Positions 36,053-46,268 of a stretch of DNA of 64,000 nt are shown piece after piece. The position numbers and the translations under genes were made by a program. Origin of the DNA: Labilibaculum sp. DW002 (GTDB lineage Bacteria > Bacteroidota > Bacteroidia > Bacteroidales > Marinifilaceae); NCBI RefSeq assembly GCF_029029525.1, contig NZ_JAKJSC010000006.1:124001-188000 (forward strand). Reading direction: 5' to 3'. The notes below the pieces were generated by a model that did no database searches, was not told the origin of the DNA, and was given only the letters and a program-made list of their open reading frames with translations. Position 1 is the stretch's first letter. The number at the start of each line of letters is the position of its first letter.

Positions 36053-36954
36053 TTTTTAAACAATCCATTCTGTAATCTCGATTGATGCCTCAACTTAAAT
36101 ACTAAATCTATAACCGGCATGGTAACAAATTGAGTCCCAAAATCGGTATTTACGTATGCTAATTTGTAACCTCCCGATACTGAAAACCTCGAATCTCTAT
36201 GCCAATGAATCTTCCCCTGACTTTCCATTGCCCATTCTCCATTAAAATTAATAGAGTAGTAATCGGCATTAATTGAGAAGTTAAAATTTTTGTAAGCATT
36301 CCCGGCTAATTCTAATCCCATGAAATAAAGCTTTTGACTTTTATGATACGAAGCAGTTCGATGGTATAGAAAATGATAGTCGAGTAGGGGTAATTGAGAA
36401 TCTCCTGAAGAAAGAGAAAAATCGAAACCCAACCTTCCAGTAAGAATTAATTCCGGGATTTTTACAAAACAATCTTTAGGCTGTGGGTTCAATATTCGAC
36501 TTACAATTAGCTCATTTCTAAAAGTAAAAATATGTGGAATCGTAGCAGATTCAGGTATTTGATCCTTAAAGCCACTGTTCCTAGCCCATTTTAATCCTAA
36601 ACTTGGATAATATACAGTATGCTGCGTAGACAAAATGGTATTTTCACCCAACCATTCATGCTTAAACCCAACATTTGGAGCAAAAGGAAATAGTAATAAC
36701 TGAGAATTTATTTCCGTTTTAGGATAATTCCCATACCTACTAACAGCAAGAGCACTTAAATGAATTTCTCCGTAAGGAACTACTTTAGCTCCCCGTTCAG
36801 TCCAGGCACTGTAATAATTTACCCTTTGGTCACCCGGTTGGGAATATCTTATGTTTTCCGTAGATTGAGTAGATTGCAAACTAATCTTTCCTGATTGTTG
36901 AGCTTTTATATGCCCAATGCAAAAAATTAATAGTACAGTTATAATTGCTCTCAT
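36049..36954 (-). CDS. Secreted hypothetical protein, probably outer-membrane beta-barrel
   Basis: A 301-residue product with a signal peptide (AIITVLLIFCIGHIKAQ, cleaved near residue 19). The mature protein is rich in aromatic and alternating polar residues (FNFSINADYYSINFNGEW, FSVSGGYKLAYVNTDFG), suggesting beta strands of an outer-membrane barrel. No named family was recognised. It converges on the acyl-CoA synthetase gene and is divergent from the TetR efflux operon across 260 bases. Function unknown. Confidence 0.6.
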   Translation of the reverse strand: MRAIITVLLIFCIGHIKAQQSGKISLQSTQSTENIRYSQPGDQRVNYYSAWTERGAKVVPYGEIHLSALAVSRYGNYPKTEINSQLLLFPFAPNVGFKHEWLGENTILSTQHTVYYPSLGLKWARNSGFKDQIPESATIPHIFTFRNELIVSRILNPQPKDCFVKIPELILTGRLGFDFSLSSGDSQLPLLDYHFLYHRTASYHKSQKLYFMGLELAGNAYKNFNFSINADYYSINFNGEWAMESQGKIHWHRDSRFSVSGGYKLAYVNTDFGTQFVTMPVIDLVFKLRHQSRLQNGLFKK

Positions 36955-37158
36955 AATGAATTTATTTATTACAAAGATATTAGATTCACAAGTGTTTATT
37001 TAACAATTTATAATATTTAATCTCCATTTACCGATAAAATCATCCCAATTACCTATTTGTAAATAGATATTGCAACTCTGAGTTATACTTTTACTAATGA
37101 TTAATAGACAGATACCTTCAAGCATAATAATCTTGAAACAAATATTAATCCAAAATTG

Positions 37159-37184
37159 GAAACTTTTAACACTTTAAAAGTTTC
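37159..37184. promoter_or_regulatory. Operator palindrome for the TetR efflux operon
   Basis: An 11-bp perfect inverted repeat with a 4-base spacer, GAAACTTTTAA-N4-TTAAAAGTTTC, 30 bases upstream of the TetR start codon. Its right arm covers the expected -33 position of the promoter whose -7 box is at 37203-37210. This is where a TetR dimer would block polymerase. Confidence 0.82.
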
Positions 37185-37202
37185 TCTGGTTTATTATTGC
37201 TT

Positions 37203-37210
37203 TATATTTG
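37203..37210 (+). promoter_or_regulatory. -7 box of the TetR efflux operon
   Basis: TATATTTG is a perfect TAnnTTTG match ending 4 bases before the TetR ATG. Transcription would begin at or just beside the start codon, so the mRNA would be leaderless or nearly so. Confidence 0.7.
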
Positions 37211-37214
37211 CACT

Positions 37215-37823
37215 ATGAGTGAGCAAAAAAATAAAATTTTAGCGGTCAGTTGGGAAATGTTTTTCCAATTTGGTGTTAAAAGTGTAACGATGGATGATAT
37301 CGCTGCAAAAATGGGCATATCCAAAAAAACGCTATATCAATTTTTTCCTAATAAGAAGGAATTGATAAATCAAGCATGCGAGTGGGAAATGGCAAATCCA
37401 GAATTTTCGTTTAAATCAAATGAATTGAAAGAGCTGAATGCATTGGAGCAATATTTTGGATTTTTCAAATTTGTAAATGAAAAAATTAAGCAAAAGTGCG
37501 ATTCAATGGACTACGATTTAAAAAAGTACTATCCTGAAATATGGGCTAAATTTAAAGATGAAAAAATAAAAGCCTTTCAAAATGAAATACTATTTAACTT
37601 ACAAAAAGGAATTGAAGAAGGTTTTTATCGCGAAGAACTGAATATCAATTTTATTAGTAAGAACTTTGTTAGTTTTTATTTAAACCTATCAAGCACGGAG
37701 TATCAAGTATTTACTGAGGAGGAAGTATTTAATATTGATATGCATTTTGAACTTACTCGATATCATCTGCATGGGATATGTACAAATAAAGGAATAGAAT
37801 ATTTTAAAAATAAATTCAAATAG
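37215..37823 (+). CDS. TetR-family repressor of the adjacent RND efflux operon
   Basis: A 202-residue regulator starting MSEQKNKILAVSWEMFFQFG at the ATG at 37215; an upstream in-frame TTG lies inside the promoter and was not used. The N-terminal helix-turn-helix reads VTMDDIAAKMGISKKTLYQFF (recognition helix GISKKTLYQFF, about residues 36-46). The C-terminal ligand domain is divergent, as usual. It is the first gene of a four-gene operon with tolC, adaptor and RND permease, 5 bases before the tolC-like gene, with a palindromic operator in its promoter, so it very likely represses its own operon. Confidence 0.93.
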   Translation: MSEQKNKILAVSWEMFFQFGVKSVTMDDIAAKMGISKKTLYQFFPNKKELINQACEWEMANPEFSFKSNELKELNALEQYFGFFKFVNEKIKQKCDSMDYDLKKYYPEIWAKFKDEKIKAFQNEILFNLQKGIEEGFYREELNINFISKNFVSFYLNLSSTEYQVFTEEEVFNIDMHFELTRYHLHGICTNKGIEYFKNKFK

Positions 37824-37828
37824 ATACA

Positions 37829-39175
37829 ATGAAAAACATCCTACTAACACTGATGGTAATTTTTCTTGGTTCCAGTTTCACTACAAAAGCACAAACTGAT
37901 GGTCCTAAGAAATTTACTTTAGCCGAAGCACAGGAATATGCTTTGGAAAATTCATATTCGGTAAAAGGAACGGATTATGATTTGCAAATTGCTAAAAAGA
38001 AAGTCTGGGAAACAATCGCCGATGGTTTACCACAGGTTGATGCCTCTTTTGATTACAATAACAACCTAGATGTTGCCGTATCTCTTTTACCAGCCGAATT
38101 TTTTGGTGGTGAAGCTGGAAGCTACACTCCCGTAAAATTTGGTCAACAATATGGTAGTACAGCAAGCATAAGCGTGAGTCAGAAAATTTTCGATGGTTCC
38201 TATATTGTTGGAACGATGGCAGCAAAAGTTTTTGTTCAATTATCGAAAGATCAAAAAGAAAAATCTGAAATACAGATTAAAGATGATGTTGCACAAGCCT
38301 ATTTTAATGTTTTGGTAGCAGAAGAAAACTTCAAAACAATAAAAGAGAACTTGTTGATCAATCAAAAACTTTTGAAAGAAACCGATGCTTACTATCAAAA
38401 TGGTTTTAGAGAAGAACTAGATGTTGACCAGATTCGTTTGAATTTAAACCAAACTAAAAACAAATTAGCTGATGCCAAAAGAGCTATCCACACGTCTTTC
38501 ACCATTCTTAAATTTTCTATAGGAATGGACATCGATGAAAATATTCAATTAGCGGAAAATCTTAAGGAACTTGTTGATCCGATACGTTCGGAAGAACCAG
38601 TTATAGGGGATTATCAATCGATAAACCATATTGACTACCGCATTATTGACACCCAATTAAAAGCTCAAAATTTGGTTCTTAAAAATGAAAAAGCAGGTTA
38701 TTTACCAACTATTTCAGCTTTTTATAACTATGGTAAAAATACAAGTACCGATTATTCAAATGTATTTAAATCATCGGTTCCATGGTTTAAATCATCGGTA
38801 GTAGGTTTGCAGGTAAAAATGCCAATATTCTCGGCAGGTAAAAGAAGGTCTAAGGTAAATCAGGAAAAACTAAATTATAGAAGTTTGGAAAATACAAAAC
38901 TCATGACTGAGCAGAATCTTAAAAAGGATTTGACCTTGTCTTTCTCAAATTTATTAAGTGCACAAGAAAAATATGAAAATGATGTTGTTGCTGTAGAAAT
39001 TGCAAAACGAATTTACGATAAAACGCTTATCAAGTTTAATGAAGGTATTTCAACAAGTACCGAATTATCTGAGAACGAGCAACAATATCTAGACTCACAT
39101 TCAGCATATATTAATTCAACATTTAATCTGCTTTATTCAAAAATAGCCTTTAAAAAGGCCTTGGGTAAATTATAA
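37829..39175 (+). CDS. TolC-family outer-membrane efflux protein
   Basis: A 448-residue outer-membrane channel subunit of a tripartite pump. A signal peptide (about 1-22, ending FTTKAQ) is followed by the two long helical hairpin repeats of the OEP family, for example LAEAQEYALENSYSVKGTDY (about residues 31-50) and VAVEIAKRIYDKTLIKFNEG (about 386-405), with beta segments between. It would form the trimeric exit duct used by the adaptor and permease encoded next. It lies 5 bases after tetR and 27 before the adaptor gene. Confidence 0.93.
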   Translation: MKNILLTLMVIFLGSSFTTKAQTDGPKKFTLAEAQEYALENSYSVKGTDYDLQIAKKKVWETIADGLPQVDASFDYNNNLDVAVSLLPAEFFGGEAGSYTPVKFGQQYGSTASISVSQKIFDGSYIVGTMAAKVFVQLSKDQKEKSEIQIKDDVAQAYFNVLVAEENFKTIKENLLINQKLLKETDAYYQNGFREELDVDQIRLNLNQTKNKLADAKRAIHTSFTILKFSIGMDIDENIQLAENLKELVDPIRSEEPVIGDYQSINHIDYRIIDTQLKAQNLVLKNEKAGYLPTISAFYNYGKNTSTDYSNVFKSSVPWFKSSVVGLQVKMPIFSAGKRRSKVNQEKLNYRSLENTKLMTEQNLKKDLTLSFSNLLSAQEKYENDVVAVEIAKRIYDKTLIKFNEGISTSTELSENEQQYLDSHSAYINSTFNLLYSKIAFKKALGKL

Positions 39176-39202
39176 TACTAACATCCTACAAAAATATATA
39201 CA

Positions 39203-40324
39203 ATGAAAAAGATACTAATTGCCTGCATAATTCCATTACTCTTTGCTTGTTCAGCAAAAGAATCGGAGAAAGACGTAAATAAGGCAGAACAGCTGAAGAA
39301 TTACAAAACGGAACTTTCTGCTTTAAAAGCAAAAATATCCGATTTAGAATTAGAAATTCGCAATACAAATCAAGACGAAGAGAAAATAAATGTGGTAGTT
39401 AAGAAATTGACCACATCTAAATTTGAGCACTATATTCAAATTACAGGTAATGTTGAAGCAGATAAAAACATTACGATAACTCCTGAAACTGGAGGTAATA
39501 TTATTTCTATTAATGTAGTTGAAGGGCAAAAAGTAAATAAAGGAGATATTTTAGGAACACTAAATACTTCGCAGATTCAACAACAGATTGATGAAATAAA
39601 AACGAATCTTGAATTGAGCTCGATCCTCTTCGAAAGACAAGAACGTTTATGGAATCAGAAAATTGGTTCTGAAGTTGAATATTTAGAAGCAAAAGCGAAA
39701 AAAGAAGCGCTTGAAAATAATCTAGCAGCACTAAATGCTCAAAAAGAAATGGCTATCATCACAGCACCTTTTAGTGGTATTGTAGATGAAATTCATCAGA
39801 AAAAAGGTGAGATGGCTGGTCCTTCTACCCCATTAGCTCAATTGGTCAATATCAATCGTGTTTATGTTGAAGGTGATGTTTCTGAAACTTTTTTAAATGC
39901 AATTAAGGCAGGTGGTAATGCACAATTAGATTTTCCAGCAATTAACTTTCAAACAAAGGCAAAAATTAATCGCACAAGTAATGTGATCAATCCGGCTAAC
40001 AGAAGCTTTAAGATTAGAATTAACCTTAACAATGCGAATCATATGATCAAGCCGAACCTAATTTCGGTAATGAAAATTAAAGATTATGAGGTTTTAGATG
40101 CTATGGTAGTGCCTTCTATCATCATTAAAAAAGATTTTAAGGGTAACTATTTATACATTGCTAAAAAGGAAAATGGAAAAATGCTTGCTGAAAAAGTATA
40201 TGTTGATGTTTCTAAAACTTACAACAACCTTTCTATGATTGAATCAGGGCTGACTTTAGGTGATTTAATTATTACAGAAGGTTTTTCACAAGTCGTAAAC
40301 GGAGCTTTAATTAGCACCAAATAA
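39203..40324 (+). CDS. RND efflux periplasmic adaptor (lipoprotein)
   Basis: A 373-residue membrane fusion protein with a lipobox (LLFACSA, Cys about 16), a short coiled coil (about 22-52), lipoyl halves (VVEGQKVNKGDILGTL near 111 and TAPFSGIVDEI near 190) around a helical hairpin, and the beta-barrel and membrane-proximal domains to the end. It links the inner-membrane RND pump to the TolC channel. It is part of the TetR operon, with the permease gene starting 11 bases downstream. Confidence 0.93.
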   Translation: MKKILIACIIPLLFACSAKESEKDVNKAEQLKNYKTELSALKAKISDLELEIRNTNQDEEKINVVVKKLTTSKFEHYIQITGNVEADKNITITPETGGNIISINVVEGQKVNKGDILGTLNTSQIQQQIDEIKTNLELSSILFERQERLWNQKIGSEVEYLEAKAKKEALENNLAALNAQKEMAIITAPFSGIVDEIHQKKGEMAGPSTPLAQLVNINRVYVEGDVSETFLNAIKAGGNAQLDFPAINFQTKAKINRTSNVINPANRSFKIRINLNNANHMIKPNLISVMKIKDYEVLDAMVVPSIIIKKDFKGNYLYIAKKENGKMLAEKVYVDVSKTYNNLSMIESGLTLGDLIITEGFSQVVNGALISTK

Positions 40325-40335
40325 TTTTGTTAAAA

Positions 40336-43300
40336 ATGGATGAAATTAAAGATACAAAACCTGCTGGTAATGAAATTACTCGGCAGTTTAAGCCGACTTT
40401 CGCAGCCTTAAAGAATAAGAATTCCATATTTATTCTGACTGCACTTTTATGTTTGTACGGCTTATTTTCATACGTCGGTATGCCAAGGGAATTATTCCCG
40501 GAAGTTGTTATTCCTAATATTTCAATTTCTACACCTTACCCAGGTAACTCACCTGTCGATATAGAAAATCTGGTAACAAGACCTATCGAAAAAGAGTTGA
40601 AATCTTTAAAGAATGTCAAGAAGTTATCTTCTGCTTCATACGAAGATATGAGTTTAATTATTGTCGAGTTCGAAACTGATATCGAGGTTAAACAAGCACT
40701 ACAAGACACAAAAGATAAGGTTGATAAAGCATTAAGCGAATTACCTGATGATTTGCCCAATGATCCTATTGTTGAGGATATTGATATGGCCGATTTTCCT
40801 ATTCTTAATGTGAATTTATCAGGTGACTATGGTTTGAATGATTTGAAGCATTTTGCCGAAGAATTACAAGATAAGTTTGAATCACTAAGTGAAGTTTCCG
40901 AAGCAGATATTAAAGGTATCGATGAACGTGAGATTAAAATCAACGCTGATCTTCATAAGATGGAAGCCAATGGTATTGCTTTTAAAGATATAGAAACAGC
41001 AATTGCTGACGAAAATGTCACCATGAGTGCTGGTACTTTAATTACCGACAAAACCAGAAGAAGTATTCGTACATCTGCTGATTACACATCAATGGAACAA
41101 ATCGAAAATACCATTGTAAAAGTAACAAACAATAAGGTTGTTTATCTTAAAGATGTAGCTGAAGTTGAAGATGGATATGAAGAACTTTCTTCTATTTCCC
41201 GATTAAATAATAACCCGGTTGTATCTCTTTCATTAAGTAAAAAATCAGGAGAAAACCTTCTTGCAGCTACCGATCAGATTTATAAAATTATTGATGAGCT
41301 TAAAGAAAGTGGATTTTTACCAGAGGGATTAACCGTAACAGTTACCAACGATACTTCGGAAGATGTTCGTGGTATGATTAGCGACTTGGAGAATTCTATT
41401 ATCATGGGTATGATCCTGGTTATTCTTATTCTATACTTATTTATGGGATTAAGAAATGCCTTATTTTCAGGTTTAGCTATTCCAATGTCGATGTTTATTT
41501 CCTTCATCGTACTTAATCAAATGGGTTATACCATTAATCAGATGATTCTGTTCTCTCTGATTCTTGCTTTGGGTATGTTGGTAGATAATGCCATTGTCGT
41601 CGTCGAGAATGTTTATCGACTCCACGAAGAAGGTTATTCGCCTCTTGAAGCAACTAAAAAAGGTGTAAGTGAGATTGCAGGACCGATTATTTCATCAACA
41701 GCAACAACTGTAGCAGCCTTTTTCCCTCTTCTTATGTGGGGTGGAATCATGGGTGAGTTCATGAAATATTTACCAATTACCCTGATTATTGTATTAACAT
41801 CATCACTTTTTGTTGCCTTAATTCTAAATCCAGTATTTACAGCAACTTTTGTTAAGATTGATGATGTGTCTAAAAAAATGGATGCAAAGAAATTTGGGAT
41901 TATTTCAGGAGCTTTTTTAATCGCCTCTATTCCATTTTATGCCTTTAAAATTTCAGGAGGTTTAGATACCTTTTTAATGGCAAATCTATTGGCATGCCTT
42001 GGTTTACTAATACTTTTAAACTTATTGGTACTAAAACCATTTGCGCGCTGGTTTCAACTAACATTTTTGGTTGTATTAGAAAATTCATACGAAAAGACCC
42101 TAAGATATGCTCTTAAAGGAATTAGACCATTAGTGTTTTTCCTTGCAACCTTCTTATTAATGATTGGTTCAATAATGTTTTATTTTGGAGGAAATCCATC
42201 AGTTGTTTTCTTTCCCGGATAACGATCCAAAATCGGTTTATGTGACTATGGAATTACCATTAGGTACTGATATTCATAAAACAGATGAAGTTTCAAGCAG
42301 AGTTGAAAAAATTGTTAAGAAAACACTTGAGCCTTATAATGATATTATCCGTTCAGTTGCAACTAATGTTGGTTCTGGTAAAGGTGGTATGTTCGAAGCA
42401 TCTCGTGCAGCAAACAAATCCTTAACTACAATCTCCTTTGTTGAGTTTAAAGAAAGGGGTGGAGTGAGTACTTCGGAATTAATGAAAGAACTGACTGGTA
42501 AGTTTAAAGGATTTGTTGGGGCGAAAATTTTCATTGAAAAGAACTCTGATGGCCCACCTGTTGGATATCCAATTAACATAGAGGTTTCGGGTGATGATTT
42601 TGAGAAATTATTAATCCAGGCAAATCGTTTAAAACAAAAATTAGACGAAGAAAGAATTCCTGGTGTTGAAGAACTAAAATTAGATTTGGATCAAGGTAAA
42701 CCAGAAATGCTAATCAATATTGATAGAGATAAAGTTCGTCGTTTTGGCTTATCAACAAATCAAGTTGCCAGTGCACTTCGTAATTCTCTTTATGGTTTAG
42801 AAGTTTCTAAATTTAAAGATGGAGAAGATGAATATGATATTATGCTTCGATTAAGCGACAAATATCGATATGATGTGCCTGCACTTATGAATCAAAAACT
42901 GAATGTAATGAGTCCGGTAAGCAATCAAATGGTTCAATTACCAATCTCGGCAGTCACAACTTACAGCTACGGTTCTACATATGAGAGAATCAATAGAATT
43001 GAGAATACTCGTGTTGTTACGGTTTATTCAAATGTAGAAGAAGGCTTTAACGCAAATGAAATCAACACAAAAATTAGAGAGGCCTTAGCCGATTTCGAAA
43101 TGCCTAAAGGTTATACACACAAACTAACAGGAGAGCAGGAAGAACAGGAAGAAACATCGGCCTTTTTAACACAAGCTTTATTAATTGCACTTGCATTGAT
43201 AACCCTGATTCTGGTAACTCAATTTAACTCTGCAGTTAAGCCACTTATTATCATGATAACCGTACTATTTAGTACTATTGGTGTTTTCCTTGGATTAGGT

Positions 43301-43783
43301 ACTTTCCAAATGCCATTCGTTATTTTAATGACAGGTATTGGTATTATATCCCTCGCAGGTATTGTTGTAAATAATGGTATTGTTCTGGTCGATTATATCG
43401 ATTTACTTAGAAAAGAAAAAAAGGCTAATACAGATTTACAAGGAAGAAAATATCTGACTCCGCAACAAGAAATTGATTGTATCGCTCAAGCAGGAAAAAC
43501 ACGTTTACGTCCTGTATTGCTTACAGCTATTACCACGGTATTAGGCTTATTGCCTTTAGCTGTTGGTATGAACTTCAACTTTCTAACATTATTTACTGAA
43601 TTCGATCCACAACTTTCATTTGGTAGTGATAGTACGGCTTTCTGGGGACCAATGTCGTGGACAGTAATCTTTGGATTAACTGTAGCAACATTCTTAACAT
43701 TAATTGTTGCACCAGTCATGTTTAGAATTTCGACTCAAATAGAGCATCGATTTTACAATCTATTCTCTAGAAATAAAAAATAA
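40336..43783 (+). pseudogene. RND efflux permease (AcrB/MexB family), split by a +1 frameshift
   Basis: The inner-membrane proton-drug antiporter of the TetR operon. The first frame (40336-42222) covers the N-terminal helix, the first porter half and helices 2-7, with GMLVDNAIVVVENVYRLHEEG around helix 4 (about residues 415-435). It ends at SVVFFPG and TAA. The second frame resumes as FPDNDPKSVYVTMELPLG and runs to 43783 with the second porter half and helices 8-12. Dropping one C from CCC at 42214-42216 restores FFPDNDP and an unbroken product of about 1148 residues. Both halves are otherwise clean, so this is either a very recent mutation, a sequencing error, or a recoding site. The start is the ATG at 40336. 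Confidence 0.88.
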
Positions 43784-43792
43784 TTTAGATCT

Positions 43793-43826
43793 AAAAAAAG
43801 CCGGTAATAATTACCGGCTTTTTTTA
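43793..43826 (+). terminator. Terminator of the efflux operon
   Basis: AAAAAAAGCCGGTAAT is followed directly by its inverted complement ATTACCGGCTTTTTTT (small loop); strong GC core and T-run on both strands. The 315 bases after it, up to the next gene at 44142, are AT-rich and show nothing recognisable. Confidence 0.92.
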
Positions 43827-44141
43827 CAGACTTTCCCTTAAATTAACATAGGTCTCAAATTAATATCTGAAATAAAACTTGAATCGTTTAATTATAAAAA
43901 AAAACTTGCTATTTTTAACATAAATCTTAACCTGCTGATTTTATTGATTTTAGTACTATATTTATAAAAAATTAAAATCGAATTTTAGTCATGAAAAAGG
44001 ATCGTTTAATCTAGAAAATAAGACGATAAATAAAAACAGATACCAAGGTTTTGCGCAGGAACATAATATTTCGTAAATTTTTAAATACTAGATTGTTACT
44101 ACCGTTCAACCATATTAACCATATTAATAAAACTCTTAACC

Positions 44142-44732
44142 ATGGAAATCGCCTCAATCATATTACAGATTATTACCCTAGCGGCACTTGCTTTCCTAAT
44201 TTCTTATTTTATTCAAGATAAGAAAAATACCATAAGGGATAACAGCGAAAAGGATGTTGAAAAAACAAGCTCTGAGATCCCTGCTTCTGCAAATAATAAC
44301 AATGAAAAACGGGAAGAATTCCTTCGAATTAATGCTTTTTTCATGAAAATATTATGCGAAAAGAAGAGTAAGAGTAATTTTAAGAAACTTCAGAAAGAGT
44401 TCCTTGAATTGGGTACTAGATTGTATTATTTGGCGTCAGAACGAACCATTAAGAAATTTTTAGAGTTTAAATCTTTAAGCTCATTTGTAGAAGGTACCGT
44501 GCACGAGCATAAAATTGCATTGCTTTGGTTTTCAGAATTCAATCTGTTACTACGAGAGGATTTAGGTTTAGAAACTTCTCCTGCACTAATTAAAGATTAC
44601 CTAAATATCATTCTTACCTATTGGGATGAAGACGAAATGGAAAAAGAAGAATTGGATGATTTAAAATCACAACTCGCCGATTCAATCGATAATTATTTTA
44701 GTGTATTTAATGTAGGAACCTCATTAAATTAA
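44142..44732 (+). CDS. Membrane-anchored helical hypothetical protein
   Basis: A 196-residue protein with one N-terminal membrane helix (IASIILQIITLAALAFLISYF, about 3-23), a polar linker (about 25-55) and a helical cytoplasmic or periplasmic domain (about 58-190) without a known motif. No family was recognised. It stands alone between the efflux terminator and a bidirectional terminator shared with the convergent GH16-like gene. The start ATG lies after a 315-base gap. Confidence 0.6.
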   Translation: MEIASIILQIITLAALAFLISYFIQDKKNTIRDNSEKDVEKTSSEIPASANNNNEKREEFLRINAFFMKILCEKKSKSNFKKLQKEFLELGTRLYYLASERTIKKFLEFKSLSSFVEGTVHEHKIALLWFSEFNLLLREDLGLETSPALIKDYLNIILTYWDEDEMEKEELDDLKSQLADSIDNYFSVFNVGTSLN

Positions 44733-44761
44733 AAAAGTGCCCTGAGAAAGGGCACTTTTTT
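44731..44761. terminator. Bidirectional terminator between convergent genes
   Basis: Perfect 13-bp stem AAAAAAGTGCCCT (44731-44743) and AGGGCACTTTTTT (44749-44761). It serves the hypothetical gene on the left and the GH16-like gene on the right; it overlaps both stop codons. Confidence 0.92.
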
Positions 44762-46173
44762 TATTCGGTTTTTTTGTAACATCTAACCCAATCTATTTCG
44801 AGGGCTGCGTTAACACTTTGTTGCTCTTTAGTAACACCAAGACTAAAATTCAAATACATTGGTTCCTGTGGAACTCCTTCTGTTTGTGTCTTAACTACAA
44901 CATCATTTATTTTCCAAACCAATTCATTTTGACTCCAATCCAAAGTATAAATAAAATATCCTTTCGAGGTATCAACACCTTTTATTTTAAACTGTTTTAA
45001 GCTCGGTTGAGTGTCCTTGCCCCAATAATTACCCATGAGTAATTTTCCATCAGGAGAGGTCTTTAAAACATCGACATGCGGTGTTTTCTTGTCGGATACC
45101 ATCCAGAATGAATGATCAACTTGATTTGGGTTTGAAAGTTTAATTTTCGCCTCGAAACGACCATATTTTTGACGAAATGACTTTCCTGTATTAATAATGG
45201 CAGATGTGTAATCAAACTCCTTAGGAACAAATCCCATGCTAGGATTCCACATTAAACCTTCTTTCTTTTCTTTTCGAGCTTGAAGAACAATCGATGAACC
45301 TGAATGTTCAATATTCTTTCCATCCGTAAAAATATGCAAGTCAGATTCTAAACTGTAAGATTTATTTAAAAGTTCATCTGCCCAAAAATATTTATTTATC
45401 CACTTTTCAGAATCCAACTGCTTGTTATCAAATTCTTCCGAAAAGCTTAATTCCCATTTTTTTAGTTCGTCAAAAGAATTTTTCTTTTGAAGCGCAAAAT
45501 ACTTTTTAAACTTATCCGAAGCATTCAATCTTGTATATTCCTGAAGTTTTTCGAATTCTTCTGTTTTTTCAAATCGCTTTTTATCCAACAAAAAGTTTTT
45601 CTCTTTTTGGAATTCTTCAGAGGCAATCTTTTCCTCCAATTCCAGATAGGTTTTTAAATCTTTCGAACCATCAACTTCCTGATAAATTTTAAACGCTTTC
45701 GATTTCTCAAACTTGAAATAATCTTTAATTCGTTGCGAATTCTTCATCAATTTGAATTCATTCAATTCCTCTGCTTGTTCCTTTTTATTAAAACCTGCAG
45801 CATGAACAATCTTATCCAATTCTTGATATCGAGAAATCTCCTCTGACTCTTTAGTCATTTCGAAAGCTGAAAGTTCAGAAGAATCTTTTAATCGAAAATA
45901 AGTTTTGAATCGTTTTGACTTTTGAAACCGTTTAAATTTCTTTTCATCCGCAAAAAGATCGCTCTTTTTATAGCTTTTACTTTCTATCGATTTTCGATTT
46001 TTCTTGAAGTTTTCTGACAAGACAAAGGTCTCTAATTCATTAAATTCCTTTAATTCCTCTGATTTAGAAAAAGCTTTAAACTCTTCAAAGTCATTTTTCA
46101 ATCCATCTCTTTTCTTTTCAAGACTAAGAGTATCAGAAGCTTTACGAAGTTTGTATGCTAAAAAAAAGGCCAT
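44761..46173 (-). CDS. GH16-fold protein lacking catalytic acids, with three N-terminal helical repeats
   Basis: A 470-residue protein. Residues about 240-470 resemble the beta-jelly-roll of glycoside hydrolase family 16 (FSEEFDNKQLDSEKW, FRQKYGRFEAKIKLSN, FWMVSD, YFIYTLDWSQNELVWKIND, and a final EIDWVRCYKK). The active-site motif ExDxxE of GH16 reads HVDVLK at about 364-369, so both catalytic glutamates are replaced. Residues 38-241 form three charged repeats of 60-70 residues, each with an L..(F/Y)xELE start and a YFxLxxS-type end (38-110, 111-170, 171-241). No signal peptide is seen. It is most likely a non-enzymatic glucan- or protein-binding protein; its location is unclear. Confidence 0.72.
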   Translation of the reverse strand: MAFFLAYKLRKASDTLSLEKKRDGLKNDFEEFKAFSKSEELKEFNELETFVLSENFKKNRKSIESKSYKKSDLFADEKKFKRFQKSKRFKTYFRLKDSSELSAFEMTKESEEISRYQELDKIVHAAGFNKKEQAEELNEFKLMKNSQRIKDYFKFEKSKAFKIYQEVDGSKDLKTYLELEEKIASEEFQKEKNFLLDKKRFEKTEEFEKLQEYTRLNASDKFKKYFALQKKNSFDELKKWELSFSEEFDNKQLDSEKWINKYFWADELLNKSYSLESDLHIFTDGKNIEHSGSSIVLQARKEKKEGLMWNPSMGFVPKEFDYTSAIINTGKSFRQKYGRFEAKIKLSNPNQVDHSFWMVSDKKTPHVDVLKTSPDGKLLMGNYWGKDTQPSLKQFKIKGVDTSKGYFIYTLDWSQNELVWKINDVVVKTQTEGVPQEPMYLNFSLGVTKEQQSVNAALEIDWVRCYKKTE

Positions 46174-46268
46174 AGTGAATTTATTTTTTTTGATAAAAAC
46201 GAGTTCCCAATTTAAATATTATTGGTTAATAATCAATAATCTATTTTTATGCTTTATTAAAAACAGAT

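Noticed and set aside
37197-37214. Upstream TTG start for the TetR gene
   Set aside because: It falls inside the -7 promoter box, and the family N-terminus begins at the ATG at 37215.
42185-42217. Independent start for the second half of the RND permease (MEEIHQ...)
   Set aside because: It is a shadow of the first frame; the residues before FPDNDP have no family match, so the half is a frameshifted continuation.
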